A DNA stretch of 8,235 bases, taken from positions 1 to 8,235 of the forward strand of contig JACZUZ010000062.1 of assembly GCA_022572905.1 (NCBI GenBank). The letters run 5' to 3'. Origin of the DNA: Candidatus Zixiibacteriota bacterium. GTDB taxonomy: Bacteria > Zixibacteria > MSB-5A5 > GN15 > JACZUZ01. Positions 1 to 6,490 of this stretch are shown here, one piece after another. Position 1 is the stretch's first letter. The number at the start of each line of letters is the position of its first letter. The translations under genes were made by a program, and so were the position numbers. The notes below the pieces were generated by a model. The model was not told where the DNA came from and did no database searches. It worked only from the letters and a program-made list of their open reading frames with translations.

Positions 1-61
1 TGCGAGCTTGGTATCTGTTCTGTTAATAATTCTACTTTTCAGACTTTGAGTAGTACGTTAG

Positions 62-104
62 CCGGGTAGCCCGCCCCTCTGGGGTGGGTTTCTAGGGCGC
101 TATC
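62..104 (+). repeat. Intergenic repeat family B, copy 1
   Basis: This stretch aligns along its whole length with 6611-6655. Both start CCGGG, contain TGGGGTGGG in the middle preceded by a C-rich half that can pair with it, and end GCGCTATC. The hairpin core here is roughly CCGCCCC against GGGGTGGG. By eye about three quarters of positions agree, with small gaps. Both copies lie downstream of a secreted peptidase gene. The role is unknown: a REP-like dispersed element or an mRNA 3'-end stem-loop are both possible. No T-run follows, so it is not a classical intrinsic terminator. Confidence 0.55.
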
Positions 105-126
105 CGTAATGATCGCTTCATTACGG
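104..126. repeat. Perfect 9-bp inverted repeat (hairpin)
   Basis: CCGTAATGA (104-112) and TCATTACGG (118-126) are perfect reverse complements separated by the 5-base loop TCGCT. The hairpin begins at the last base of repeat B copy 1. It has no T-tract on either side, so it is described only as a stem-loop of unknown role, or the end of a composite repeat. Confidence 0.6.
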
Positions 127-210
127 TTGCTTCTATTCTTCGCATTTTATTGATAGCCACCTTCCCAAATAAACCTAGCGCAGAGCGCCGGACCACCACA
201 CACAAATCTT

Positions 211-242
211 CAATTGTCGAAAGTACAAGACTTTCGACCTAC
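211..242 (-). repeat. 32-nt hairpin element family A, copy 3
   Basis: Read on the minus strand this is GTAG, then stem GTCGAAAGT, loop CTTGT, stem ACTTTCGAC, then AATTG. It is exactly the same length (32 nt) as the element at 6491-6522 and shares its ends: GTAGGTC at the left, GAC then A or T then ATTG at the right. The stem is a perfect 9 bp (230-238 with 216-224). At three stem pairs the bases differ from the other copy on both sides, keeping the pairing. This indicates the fold, not the primary sequence, is maintained. It lies about 70 bases past the M14 stop codon. Confidence 0.65.
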
Positions 243-311
243 AAGAGTCTAATGAAACCCGGACAAATATCTGGGCCACCCAAACACATCATTCAAGCCA
301 TAGGCGCTTAC

Positions 312-3167
312 CTACCACCCAACCGAAACTTTTGTGCCGAAGCCGGGGCCGAGCGCTAGGCAGTTTGTAAATAGTCTCGCCGTGCCTTTCCAGTATCCTC
401 TGAAATCCGGGCCGCCCGCAAACAATATAATCTGCCCGCGTCCCATTCCTTCGCGCGTCATATAGGCCGTGTTCGCCCAGCGTTCGCGGGCCTCGGGCCA
501 GAGTAGTCCGCCGATCCGGCAGTTCTCGGCGTCTTCAATACGCGCGATTGTTTCCACCGGCGCTTTGGACAGGAACGCGTAGCTGGTATACAGCCCCGCG
601 CCTACGCGCGTTTCACATCCGAAGGCCGGCCAATTTTCATTGTCGAGTTTCGTATTGAAAACAACACCGCGTGGCTTGAAAAGATCGCGCGCGCGTTTAT
701 CTTCGCGCTTGAGCGCTTCAAGATCGGGCTTACCATTGTCTTTCTTTTCGTCGTCTGATTTTTCGGGCGCTTTGTAATGCCAGAGCTGGTTTGTGTCGAC
801 TGTTGGTTCTCTCTGGAAGAGTTCAAAAGCATTATCCTCTGCGAACTCATCGAGTTTCTCCAACGAATTCCGGCGCAAACGCACTGAGCTCATTTCGCTG
901 GCGCTGTCTGCGGCCCAGGCGGCGGATGTTCCCACGCATATCAGCGTGCCGCCGTCCTTCACCCAGCCCTTCAATTTTTTCGCGCCGCCTTCGCCGATAA
1001 TTTGTTTGACAGTACCCACACTGCCCCGGACCGATGGTAGTATTAGGACATTGTAGCGCTCAAGATCAAGGAAGCCGAGATTGCTCAGGTTCAGTATCGA
1101 ATGGCTGACTTCCAGCTCACGGTCCATGTGATGCCAGAGCGAACCGTAATCGGTGAAACTAACACCCGGTCCGCCGAAAATTCCAATACGCGGGAATTCC
1201 AAATTGTGGAAACTATCGGCGCCCAAATCTGAGCCGGTTTGAACGATAGCGGTGTTCACGCCATATATTTTCAAGCCGAGCTGTTTGGCGTATTTGGCAA
1301 TATGAAATGACACAGAGCGGTCATTGTATTTGCGGCGAATCAAAAGCGAACCGGCGGAGAATTCACGTCCGTCAACTCTGAACGGGCGCTCGGATGATTG
1401 CACTTTGAAGCCGGATTCAAGAAGTTTGATCGCCAAAATTGGAGCTTTGTCGGATTTGTAATCGATAACCCAGCCGTATTTGGGATCGGCGTTGATCACA
1501 TCACCTTCCGGTTGTGACACTTCGGTGATTACTTTCGTTCTTGAAGTTACTGCGGAGTTGGTGGCCAGAATTCCGCAATCGTATGCCAGAGAGAGAGACC
1601 ATGATGAGAATTCATAGAGTTTCGAGCCGCTCCATTTCTCAGCCTCGCGGCGTTCATCCTCGAGGAAGTCCTTCGGCAAATGCGGATCGAACTCCATCGC
1701 GGCCTTAATAAGCGGACGTAGCGGCTGGCTGAGTTCGACTATATAGCTTCCGGCGGGTATGGATATATTCTTCACTGTTTCGCCGAATGTATTCTTTGCG
1801 CTCGCTAATGTACCCGCGCTGGTGGTTTGTTTAACCTCGGCTCCAAGTCCGAGCAGAACTTCGGCAAGGCGGTTCGCGCGGTTTGGATATTTGTCTGTCG
1901 GTATTACAAATCTGCGCGGGGTCTGGCTTTTGCCAGCTTCAATTGCGTTGATTTTAGTCTGATAGAAGCTACCGAGTAGCGCTCTGCGATTTCGCGCGGT
2001 CGTTTCCAGATTGGCAATAGAGCTTATGAACTGATGATGCACCGCTTCGCGATAGCTCAAGATGTAACCGTCGCGTTGCTTCACAGGCGAGCCATCCGCG
2101 CCCGCTTGTTCATAGAGCAATCCTACTGCGCCGATATACAGCGCCCAGGCGGAGCCATAACCGGGATACCACTCCTCGTGCCATTCTTTGGTGTAGTAGC
2201 TCCAGCCATAGCGATCAAAAGCGGTGGCGTGATCGGCGCTGTAAACGCTCCACCAGCTAAAGAGTGTATCGGGAATATTGAAATTGAGAGGCTCGCGCGG
2301 CGGATTGAACAGATAGCTCGAATTAGCGCCCATTTCATGCGCGTCGACTAACATTTGCGGAGACCACTCAAGTATGGCGCGGACTTTGCCTTGCGTCTCG
2401 GGATGTTCGAGCAGAATCCAGTCGCGGTTAAGGTCAAATAAATAATGATTACCGCGCCCCCAGGGCCAGAAACCGCTGTGCTGAAGCGCCTGCGCGTCGG
2501 TAGAGGGAATACTCGTGGCATGCGAAGTTAACATGGACAAATAGCGTTCGCGGCCGTCGGGATTTTCGGACGGATCAATAATTATCACCAGCGAATCAAG
2601 CAACATCAGTGTGCGCTCATCTTTTCCAGCGGCGAGTTGGTAGGCCAGTTCAACCGCCGCGTCCGCTCCGGAGATTTCATCTCCGTGAATAGAATAGGCC
2701 ATCCAGGCCACTGCGGGCGAGTTGTTGATTATCTCAGTCGTCTTTGCGTTGCGATACGGCGCACTGGGATTAGCCAGAGAGAACACATCGGCTTTGATTT
2801 CATTCAAGCGCGCCATGTTCTCTTCAGATGTAATAGCCAGATACACGAGTGGGCGGTTTTCATGCGTGCGGCCATACTCAAACATCTCCACTCGCGGACT
2901 TACGGCGGCCAGCGCCGTGAAGTAGTCGTGAATATCTCTAATGCGCATCGGTTTGGCGCCAGCTGTGCGCGAAATACATTTGGTCGGAACGGGGACGCTT
3001 GCGTCATAGATTCCGTTCTCATAAAACGGGCGGTTGTTCGCCGAAAGCGATTCATAGCGCGGCGCCTGATAGCGGGGGAATGCGCGCGCGTTGGCGGCCA
3101 ATATTCCGAGAAGCGCCAGAGCAATAAATAGTTTGTTAGTTATCCGTGAGATAGAACTGGGTTTCAT
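312..3167 (-). CDS. Secreted M14-family zinc carboxypeptidase with C-terminal amidotransferase-like domain
   Basis: This 951-residue protein is predicted to be exported. Residues 1-29 form a signal peptide (basic start, hydrophobic core, cleavage after A-R-A29). Residues about 70-390 are a peptidase M14 domain. HGDE gives zinc ligands H161 and E164, and the third ligand is H277 in DAHEMG. Substrate-binding candidates are R206 (NPDGRER) and R248 (DLNRDW), and E353 in LLYEQAG is the likely general base, so the site looks complete. Residues about 655-760 and 905-935 resemble the class I glutamine-amidotransferase-like fold often found behind this M14 subgroup (GIFGGPG, then NVLILPS); no catalytic Cys-His-Glu triad is evident. 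A charged insert lies at about 800-830. The start is supported by AAGGAG five bases upstream (3173-3178). M14 enzymes remove C-terminal residues or cleave cell-wall peptides; the substrate here is unknown. It is transcribed alone, divergent from the ArsR gene. Confidence 0.9.
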   Translation of the reverse strand: MKPSSISRITNKLFIALALLGILAANARAFPRYQAPRYESLSANNRPFYENGIYDASVPVPTKCISRTAGAKPMRIRDIHDYFTALAAVSPRVEMFEYGRTHENRPLVYLAITSEENMARLNEIKADVFSLANPSAPYRNAKTTEIINNSPAVAWMAYSIHGDEISGADAAVELAYQLAAGKDERTLMLLDSLVIIIDPSENPDGRERYLSMLTSHATSIPSTDAQALQHSGFWPWGRGNHYLFDLNRDWILLEHPETQGKVRAILEWSPQMLVDAHEMGANSSYLFNPPREPLNFNIPDTLFSWWSVYSADHATAFDRYGWSYYTKEWHEEWYPGYGSAWALYIGAVGLLYEQAGADGSPVKQRDGYILSYREAVHHQFISSIANLETTARNRRALLGSFYQTKINAIEAGKSQTPRRFVIPTDKYPNRANRLAEVLLGLGAEVKQTTSAGTLASAKNTFGETVKNISIPAGSYIVELSQPLRPLIKAAMEFDPHLPKDFLEDERREAEKWSGSKLYEFSSWSLSLAYDCGILATNSAVTSRTKVITEVSQPEGDVINADPKYGWVIDYKSDKAPILAIKLLESGFKVQSSERPFRVDGREFSAGSLLIRRKYNDRSVSFHIAKYAKQLGLKIYGVNTAIVQTGSDLGADSFHNLEFPRIGIFGGPGVSFTDYGSLWHHMDRELEVSHSILNLSNLGFLDLERYNVLILPSVRGSVGTVKQIIGEGGAKKLKGWVKDGGTLICVGTSAAWAADSASEMSSVRLRRNSLEKLDEFAEDNAFELFQREPTVDTNQLWHYKAPEKSDDEKKDNGKPDLEALKREDKRARDLFKPRGVVFNTKLDNENWPAFGCETRVGAGLYTSYAFLSKAPVETIARIEDAENCRIGGLLWPEARERWANTAYMTREGMGRGQIILFAGGPDFRGYWKGTARLFTNCLALGPGFGTKVSVGW

Positions 3168-3402
3168 GTTTTCTCCTTTTATGAAAAATTGATTTCGCTT
3201 TTGAAAGTAATTAGCCTGGAATTTGAAAAGAGGCCTGATTCGGATTTGGCTCCTACAGGCAGTTGGTTCGTTGAATCTAGCGAATCGACAGGGAAAGGCA
3301 AATGGGAGTAGGGCGCGCTATTTCCCTTTCGGAACAATTTAGATGTCGACATAACCCGTTGATTAGTAGCCGCTTGCAAGAAATATTCTACATTCGGGAA
3401 CT

Positions 3403-3433
3403 TGCATATGCGTATATGCGTATATATACATGA
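3403..3433 (+). promoter_or_regulatory. Candidate ArsR operator overlapping a promoter
   Basis: GCATAT (3404-3409), GCGT, ATATGC (3414-3419) form a 6-bp inverted repeat. The ATATGCGT unit is repeated directly and runs into TATATATACATG. A weak sigma70-like pair overlaps it: TTGCAT (3403-3408), a 16-base spacer, then TATACA (3425-3430). ArsR/SmtB repressors typically bind AT-rich imperfect palindromes over their own promoter, so autorepression of the downstream gene is the natural reading. A second possible -10 (TATATA, 3446-3451) makes the exact promoter uncertain. Confidence 0.5.
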
Positions 3434-3462
3434 ACGAAGTGGAGATTATATAAGACGTACTT

Positions 3463-3469
3463 GGAGAAA
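3463..3469 (+). promoter_or_regulatory. Ribosome binding site that decides the ArsR start
   Basis: GGAGAAA lies six bases before ATG 3476. The longer open frame starts at TTG 3461, directly in front of this site and partly overlapping it, which would leave that start without a ribosome binding site. ATG 3476 is therefore preferred. Confidence 0.7.
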
Positions 3470-3475
3470 GATAAA

Positions 3476-4009
3476 ATGGCCATCAGGAAGAAGACAACAA
3501 CACGAAAAAAGGCAGGCGTCCGGAAAACGGCTGACAAGACCGGAAAGAGAACGGCGAAAACAAGGGAGAAAGTTAATACGGAGGTAATGCCAAACGCGTT
3601 TCGCGCTCTCTCTGATCCGACCCGCCTGAAAATGCTTTTTATGCTCGAAGGGAAGCCGCGCACGGTGGGTGAGATAGTGGATTTTTTTGATCTTTCCCAG
3701 CCGACAATATCGCGGCATCTGCAAACTCTGACCGCGGCGGGTTTGGCGATTCGCACGCGCAAGGCGCAGAAAGTTTATTACGCGATGCATCCTCAGAATA
3801 TGCGTATTCTCTGCACTGGGTTGGCGGTTTCATTCCCCTGCTGCCAGATGGAAGTGATAACGATTTCATCAAGTAGAGAAGAATGTTGTGACTCTGGCGA
3901 TTCGGAGTTCGCAGGCGGAGGAAAACAAGAGAGAAAAAAGAAAGGAGCGCTTATGAAACGATTCATGGTTCCGCGCGCCGCGCATTGTTGCGAGGGCGCC
4001 TGTAGGTAG
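3476..4009 (+). CDS. ArsR-family winged-helix repressor with a cysteine-rich C-terminal tail
   Basis: The product is 177 residues from ATG 3476. Residues 1-32 are a Lys/Arg/Thr-rich, probably disordered basic tail. Residues 38-104 are a typical ArsR winged helix: NAFRALSDPTRLKMLFML, then the recognition helix LSQPTISRHLQTLTAAGL and the wing ending KVYYAM. The classic ELCVCDL metal site of helix 3 is absent (here GEIVDFFDLS). All eight cysteines come after the winged helix: C113, C122-C123, C137-C138, C171-C172 and C176. A C-terminal thiol site for arsenite, another soft metal or redox signals is plausible but inferred. Most ArsR proteins are about 100-120 residues, so both ends are extended. 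The segment around residues 148-160 (KQERKKKGAL) is encoded by a purine-rich run that looks like a ribosome binding site, so the last 18 codons may be a separate peptide. No permease or reductase gene is adjacent. Confidence 0.85.
   Translation: MAIRKKTTTRKKAGVRKTADKTGKRTAKTREKVNTEVMPNAFRALSDPTRLKMLFMLEGKPRTVGEIVDFFDLSQPTISRHLQTLTAAGLAIRTRKAQKVYYAMHPQNMRILCTGLAVSFPCCQMEVITISSSREECCDSGDSEFAGGGKQERKKKGALMKRFMVPRAAHCCEGACR
3953..4009 (+). CDS. Possible 18-residue cysteine peptide from an internal start in the ArsR gene
   Basis: AAAGGAG (3941-3947) sits five bases before ATG 3953, in frame with the ArsR gene. This is one of the best ribosome binding sites in the window. Translation from here gives MKRFMVPRAAHCCEGACR and ends at the same TAG. 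The peptide is basic and carries a CCxxxC motif with a neighbouring His, which could bind a metal. Either it is made separately, as an isoform or a translationally coupled small ORF, or the motif is just the end of the repressor. I do not recognise the peptide. Chance is not excluded, because the purine run also encodes Lys/Glu/Arg codons. Confidence 0.3.
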   Translation: MKRFMVPRAAHCCEGACR

Positions 4010-4025
4010 TCCCGGGCAGGACTTT

Positions 4026-4053
4026 AAAAGGCCCGAAATGGCCATTATTTTTT
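4026..4053 (+). terminator. Weak candidate intrinsic terminator after the ArsR gene
   Basis: GGCC (4030-4033), loop CGAAAT, GGCC (4040-4043) is followed by ATTATTTTTT, and the stem can be lengthened by A-T pairs with the preceding AAAA. The T-rich run and the position 17 bases past the stop codon fit a terminator, but the stem is short. An alternative stem, CGGGC (4013-4017) with GCCCG (4031-4035), competes with it. Confidence 0.4.
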
Positions 4054-4067
4054 GGTCAACCCTTCCT

Positions 4068-4109
4068 CGATCATCCTGCGCTAGAAATCGACTCTGCGCG
4101 GGATGGTCG
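4068..4109 (+). ncRNA. Strong 14-bp stem-loop between the ArsR gene and nnrDE
   Basis: CGATCATCCTGCGC (4068-4081) pairs with GCGCGGGATGGTCG (4096-4109) around a 14-base loop. Twelve pairs are Watson-Crick and two are U-G wobbles when transcribed from the plus strand. The minus-strand RNA would have A-C mismatches there, so the fold favours a plus-strand transcript. No T-run follows. It lies upstream of the predicted nnrDE promoter, so it would belong to the 3' end of the ArsR transcript or to an independent small RNA. It matches no riboswitch class I know. The call is structural only. Confidence 0.4.
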
Positions 4110-4166
4110 CGCTGGCGCCCGCCGGTGTTTTCTACCGTTTCCCTCCTTTTGATCGTTTACCATTCA

Positions 4167-4194
4167 TTGACTATGTTCTCTTGAGAGTTATATA
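4167..4194 (+). promoter_or_regulatory. Sigma70-like promoter for nnrDE
   Basis: TTGACT (4167-4172), a 16-base spacer and TATATA (4189-4194) form a near-consensus promoter. Transcription would start near 4201, leaving a leader of about 25 bases before ATG 4226. The leader contains only a weak purine stretch (GAGAAAGA, 4211-4218) as a ribosome binding site. Confidence 0.55.
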
Positions 4195-4225
4195 GGATGA
4201 CCGACTTGATGAGAAAGACATAAAC

Positions 4226-5785
4226 ATGAAACTAGTAACCGCCGAACTTATGCGTCAGATCGACGACGCGACAATTGAAGGCAAGGATAATCTTTGTCAG
4301 CCTGTGCCGTCGCTGGAGCTAATGGAAAACGCCGGGAGGGCGGTTGCCGAAGCGATCTATGAAGATTTTTTTGAGGACGCAAAGAAAAAGCGCGTGGCGA
4401 TTTTTTGCGGGAAAGGCAACAACGGCGGTGATGGCCTTGTTATCGCGCGCTATCTGGCCGAAATGGGCGCTCTGGTGACTGTGTATCTTCTGGCCGAGCG
4501 TGATGAACTCTCCGATGACGCGCGCGCGAACTATGACAGAATCGCGAAGTCCAAAGCTAAGCTGAAAGTCGTCGATGAAATTGCCGATATGCCCGAGCGT
4601 TTAATTGCGGATTTACAAATTGACGCGATTCTGGGGACAGGTTTCAAGGGCGCCCCGCGCGGATTGGCGCTTGATCTGATCAGCTACATCAATTCGCAGG
4701 ACCTGCCAACTTGCACTGTTGATAATCCCTCGGGGCTAAACATAGACACCGGCTCGGCGCTCGGAGAAGTCGTCAACTGTGAGCGCAGTTATTCGCTCGC
4801 GCTACCAAAACGCGGCCACTATATCTCGCCCGGGCGGGAGCTGGCGGGAATTGTGCGTACAGCGCCGATTGGAATTCCCGACAAAGTTGTTGAGTCTTTT
4901 GACATAAAAGAAAATTTGATCACCCCTGAGATGGTGGCCGAGTTTCTCCCGGTTCGCAGACCCGATGCGCACAAGGGCGAGTTCGGGCGATTGTTCCTGC
5001 TGGTCGGCTCGGCCGGATTAACAGGAGCCGGAGCGCTAGCGGCCGAAGGCGCCATGCGCAGTGGTTGCGGGGTGGCCACCCTTGGTTGCCCGGACACACT
5101 CGAACATATATATGAAATCAAATTGACCGAGGCGATGACACTAGGTTTACCGTCTGTGGGGAAAAAAGGCGCGCTGGCTTTGCGGGCGCTTGGTCCGGCC
5201 TTAGAAAAAGTTCGCAAGTCCGATTCTGTTGTGATCGGCCCGGGACTGGGGCTTCATCGGGACACACAGGAACTTGTGCGGCGCATAGTCTGGAAACTTC
5301 CCAAGCCGTCGGTTCTCGACGCCGACGCATTAACAGCGCTCTCCAAAGACACATCGGCGTTAAAATCGGAACATCCGGTTCATGTCTTAACGCCCCATGC
5401 AGGGGAGTTTACTCGACTGACCGGAAAAGATATTCCCGCTGATTTCGAACAGAAACTTGAATTGATTCGCGAAGTGGCTCTTGAGTTCAATTGTGTTTTA
5501 ATCTTGAAAGGCTCACCGACATTGATTGCCAACACAAACGGACAGGTGTACTTAAACCCAACCGGCAATGCGGGAATGGCCACAGGCGGTTCGGGCGATG
5601 TTCTGGCGGGAATGATCGGATCATTTTTGGCGCAGGGTGTTTCACCCGTTCATGCGGCGATTGTGGGTGTGTACCTTCATGGCCTGGCGGGTGATATTGC
5701 GGCCAACGAAGTTGGCCAGCGCTCGCTTATCGCCGGAGATTTGATTGAATGCCTTCCCCATGCCTTCGAAGCGGTGGAAGGGTGA
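4226..5785 (+). CDS. nnrDE: Bifunctional NAD(P)H-hydrate epimerase / ADP-dependent NAD(P)H-hydrate dehydratase
   Basis: The 519-residue protein repairs hydrated NADH and NADPH. The N-terminal YjeF_N domain (about 1-225) epimerises R- to S-NAD(P)HX, and the C-terminal YjeF_C/CARKD domain (about 235-515) dehydrates S-NAD(P)HX using ADP. Epimerase motifs are GKGNNGGDG (62-70), DAILGTG (133-139) and VDNPSGLN (165-172); the last is usually VDIPSGLN, so an Asn replaces the hydrophobic residue. Dehydratase motifs are KGEFG (250-254), GSAGLTGAGALAAEGAMR (261-278), GPGLG (338-342), DADAL (365-369), TPHAGEF (389-395), ILKG (426-429), NAGMATGGSGD (448-458, with the catalytic Asp D458) and YLHGLAGD (483-490). 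The length is normal for the fused bacterial enzyme, which acts in the cytoplasm. It is transcribed alone from the promoter at 4167-4194; its stop lies only 7 bases from the converging neighbour's stop. Confidence 0.95.
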   Translation: MKLVTAELMRQIDDATIEGKDNLCQPVPSLELMENAGRAVAEAIYEDFFEDAKKKRVAIFCGKGNNGGDGLVIARYLAEMGALVTVYLLAERDELSDDARANYDRIAKSKAKLKVVDEIADMPERLIADLQIDAILGTGFKGAPRGLALDLISYINSQDLPTCTVDNPSGLNIDTGSALGEVVNCERSYSLALPKRGHYISPGRELAGIVRTAPIGIPDKVVESFDIKENLITPEMVAEFLPVRRPDAHKGEFGRLFLLVGSAGLTGAGALAAEGAMRSGCGVATLGCPDTLEHIYEIKLTEAMTLGLPSVGKKGALALRALGPALEKVRKSDSVVIGPGLGLHRDTQELVRRIVWKLPKPSVLDADALTALSKDTSALKSEHPVHVLTPHAGEFTRLTGKDIPADFEQKLELIREVALEFNCVLILKGSPTLIANTNGQVYLNPTGNAGMATGGSGDVLAGMIGSFLAQGVSPVHAAIVGVYLHGLAGDIAANEVGQRSLIAGDLIECLPHAFEAVEG

Positions 5786-5792
5786 TCTCTTC

Positions 5793-6407
5793 TTAGCGTG
5801 GGTTTTGGAGATTGAGAGGGATGTCCGATATCTCTAGTCTCTTTCGCATAGACTGTCTGTCAATCTTTCCTTCTGAATAGTCCGACAGGATTTGCTCAGA
5901 GTGAGGGGGCAGATTACATACATCCGCCGGAAGCAAGTAACATCTCAATGCCTCGTGCGTTTCCACAATAAATAGTTGCAGTTTTTTCAGATAGTCTTCT
6001 CCAATGTCTTTTTCAATTGCGTGGAGGAAATAACCGAGACGCCCGTATGTTTCCTTAAACCACTCCATATCGGGTGCTACAACACTTTCACACGGAATTT
6101 TTGCAATCTCAATCACGACATTTGTGAAGTCTGCGATTCGATCCGCGACTATCTGATTAGGGAACATTCTGATAAAGTAATCTCCTGGTCTATATCTCTT
6201 CAACGCATTTTTTGAAAGTTCTTCGTCCGGTGATCTATCGAATGATCTAAGATATCGGCGCTCAAATGCAATTCTTTCCATACAATATCTCAATTCGAGC
6301 GCTGCGTAAAAGTATTCACGAATCTCAGTAGCGTTTTTAATTATTGCTTCACAATTCTTCCAATGGTTGGGTGAGCTAGGTTTGTAATCAAGTTTCAATT
6401 GTACCAT
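5793..6407 (-). CDS. Orphan helical protein, tentatively HEPN-like
   Basis: The preferred start is ATG 6407 (204 residues): GGGGAGG (6411-6417) lies three bases before it. The alternative ATG 6419, four codons earlier, has no ribosome binding site and overlaps this one. I do not recognise a named family. The sequence is predicted mostly helical, soluble, without signal peptide or membrane segment. Numbering from ATG 6419, a long helix at 25-58 carries LELRYCMERIAFERRYL. A helix at 120-155 contains RLGYFLH, that is R127-x5-H133, matching the Rx4-6H motif of HEPN ribonucleases. Many HEPN-like proteins have this pattern of an early 'ELR..IE..LFE' helix and a late R...H helix, but this is from memory and the match is weak. 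Sampled lines of the gene are only about 37-43% GC against 45-65% in neighbours, suggesting recent acquisition. No nucleotidyltransferase antitoxin partner is adjacent. Confidence 0.7.
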   Translation of the reverse strand: MVQLKLDYKPSSPNHWKNCEAIIKNATEIREYFYAALELRYCMERIAFERRYLRSFDRSPDEELSKNALKRYRPGDYFIRMFPNQIVADRIADFTNVVIEIAKIPCESVVAPDMEWFKETYGRLGYFLHAIEKDIGEDYLKKLQLFIVETHEALRCYLLPADVCNLPPHSEQILSDYSEGKIDRQSMRKRLEISDIPLNLQNPR

Positions 6408-6429
6408 ATTCCTCCCCATTTCCGTGGGC

Positions 6430-6449
6430 GGCAGATGTCCACATCTGCC
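6430..6449. repeat. Perfect 9-bp palindrome in the leader of the orphan gene
   Basis: GGCAGATGT (6430-6438) and ACATCTGCC (6441-6449) are perfect reverse complements separated only by CC. The flanks GGGC and CC add to its GC-rich ends. On the minus strand it lies 12 bases upstream of the ribosome binding site of the orphan gene. It could affect translation of that gene or be another dispersed palindrome like those at 6491-6655. Confidence 0.6.
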
Positions 6450-6490
6450 CCAATCAAATCGAACATATCCAATCTGTTGTCCACAGCTCT

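Larger units (their letters stand above)
1..311. other. Non-coding region downstream of the M14 peptidase gene
   Basis: No convincing gene lies here. A 69-codon open frame at 150-359 on the plus strand overlaps the end of the M14 gene, has no ribosome binding site and has a low-complexity, unrecognisable product, so it is not called. The stretch holds several short palindromes, listed separately: a copy of a 43-45 nt repeat (62-104), a 9-bp hairpin (104-126) and a 32-nt hairpin element (211-242). An imperfect palindrome, CCCGGACAAATATCTGGG, lies at about 257-274. Bases 1-60 show nothing recognisable. Confidence 0.7.
3168..3475. other. Divergent intergenic region between the M14 and ArsR genes
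   Basis: About 308 bases with no supported gene. An open frame at 3179-3379 on the minus strand has no recognisable product and runs into the M14 ribosome binding site, so it is left out. The M14 ribosome binding site lies at 3173-3178, and the operator/promoter for the ArsR gene at 3403-3433. I found no convincing promoter for the M14 gene. Between about 3230 and 3330 there are only weak inverted repeats, such as AGGGAAA (3290-3296) with TTTCCCT (3321-3327). Confidence 0.6.

Noticed and set aside
150..359. 69-codon open frame on the plus strand
   Set aside because: No ribosome binding site, unrecognisable product, overlaps the end of the M14 gene and contains the family A hairpin.
3290..3327. 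Inverted repeat AGGGAAA / TTTCCCT in the divergent spacer
   Set aside because: Only 7 bp with a 24-base gap, within chance expectation for a window of this size.
3179..3379. 66-codon open frame on the minus strand upstream of the M14 gene
   Set aside because: No good start signal or recognisable domain, and it runs into the M14 ribosome binding site.
3461..3475. TTG start for the ArsR gene, five codons earlier
   Set aside because: The ribosome binding site GGAGAAA (3463-3469) overlaps and follows this TTG and is well placed only for ATG 3476.
3446..3790. 114-codon frame antisense to the ArsR gene
   Set aside because: A shadow of the Lys/Arg-rich ArsR coding sequence, with no start signal or family resemblance.
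5793..6407. Toxin-antitoxin pair (HEPN with nucleotidyltransferase)
   Set aside because: There is no adjacent small gene that could be the partner; the neighbours are nnrDE and the M16 operon.
6408..6419. Upstream ATG for the orphan gene
   Set aside because: No ribosome binding site before it; its first codons themselves form the GGGGAGG site serving ATG 6407.
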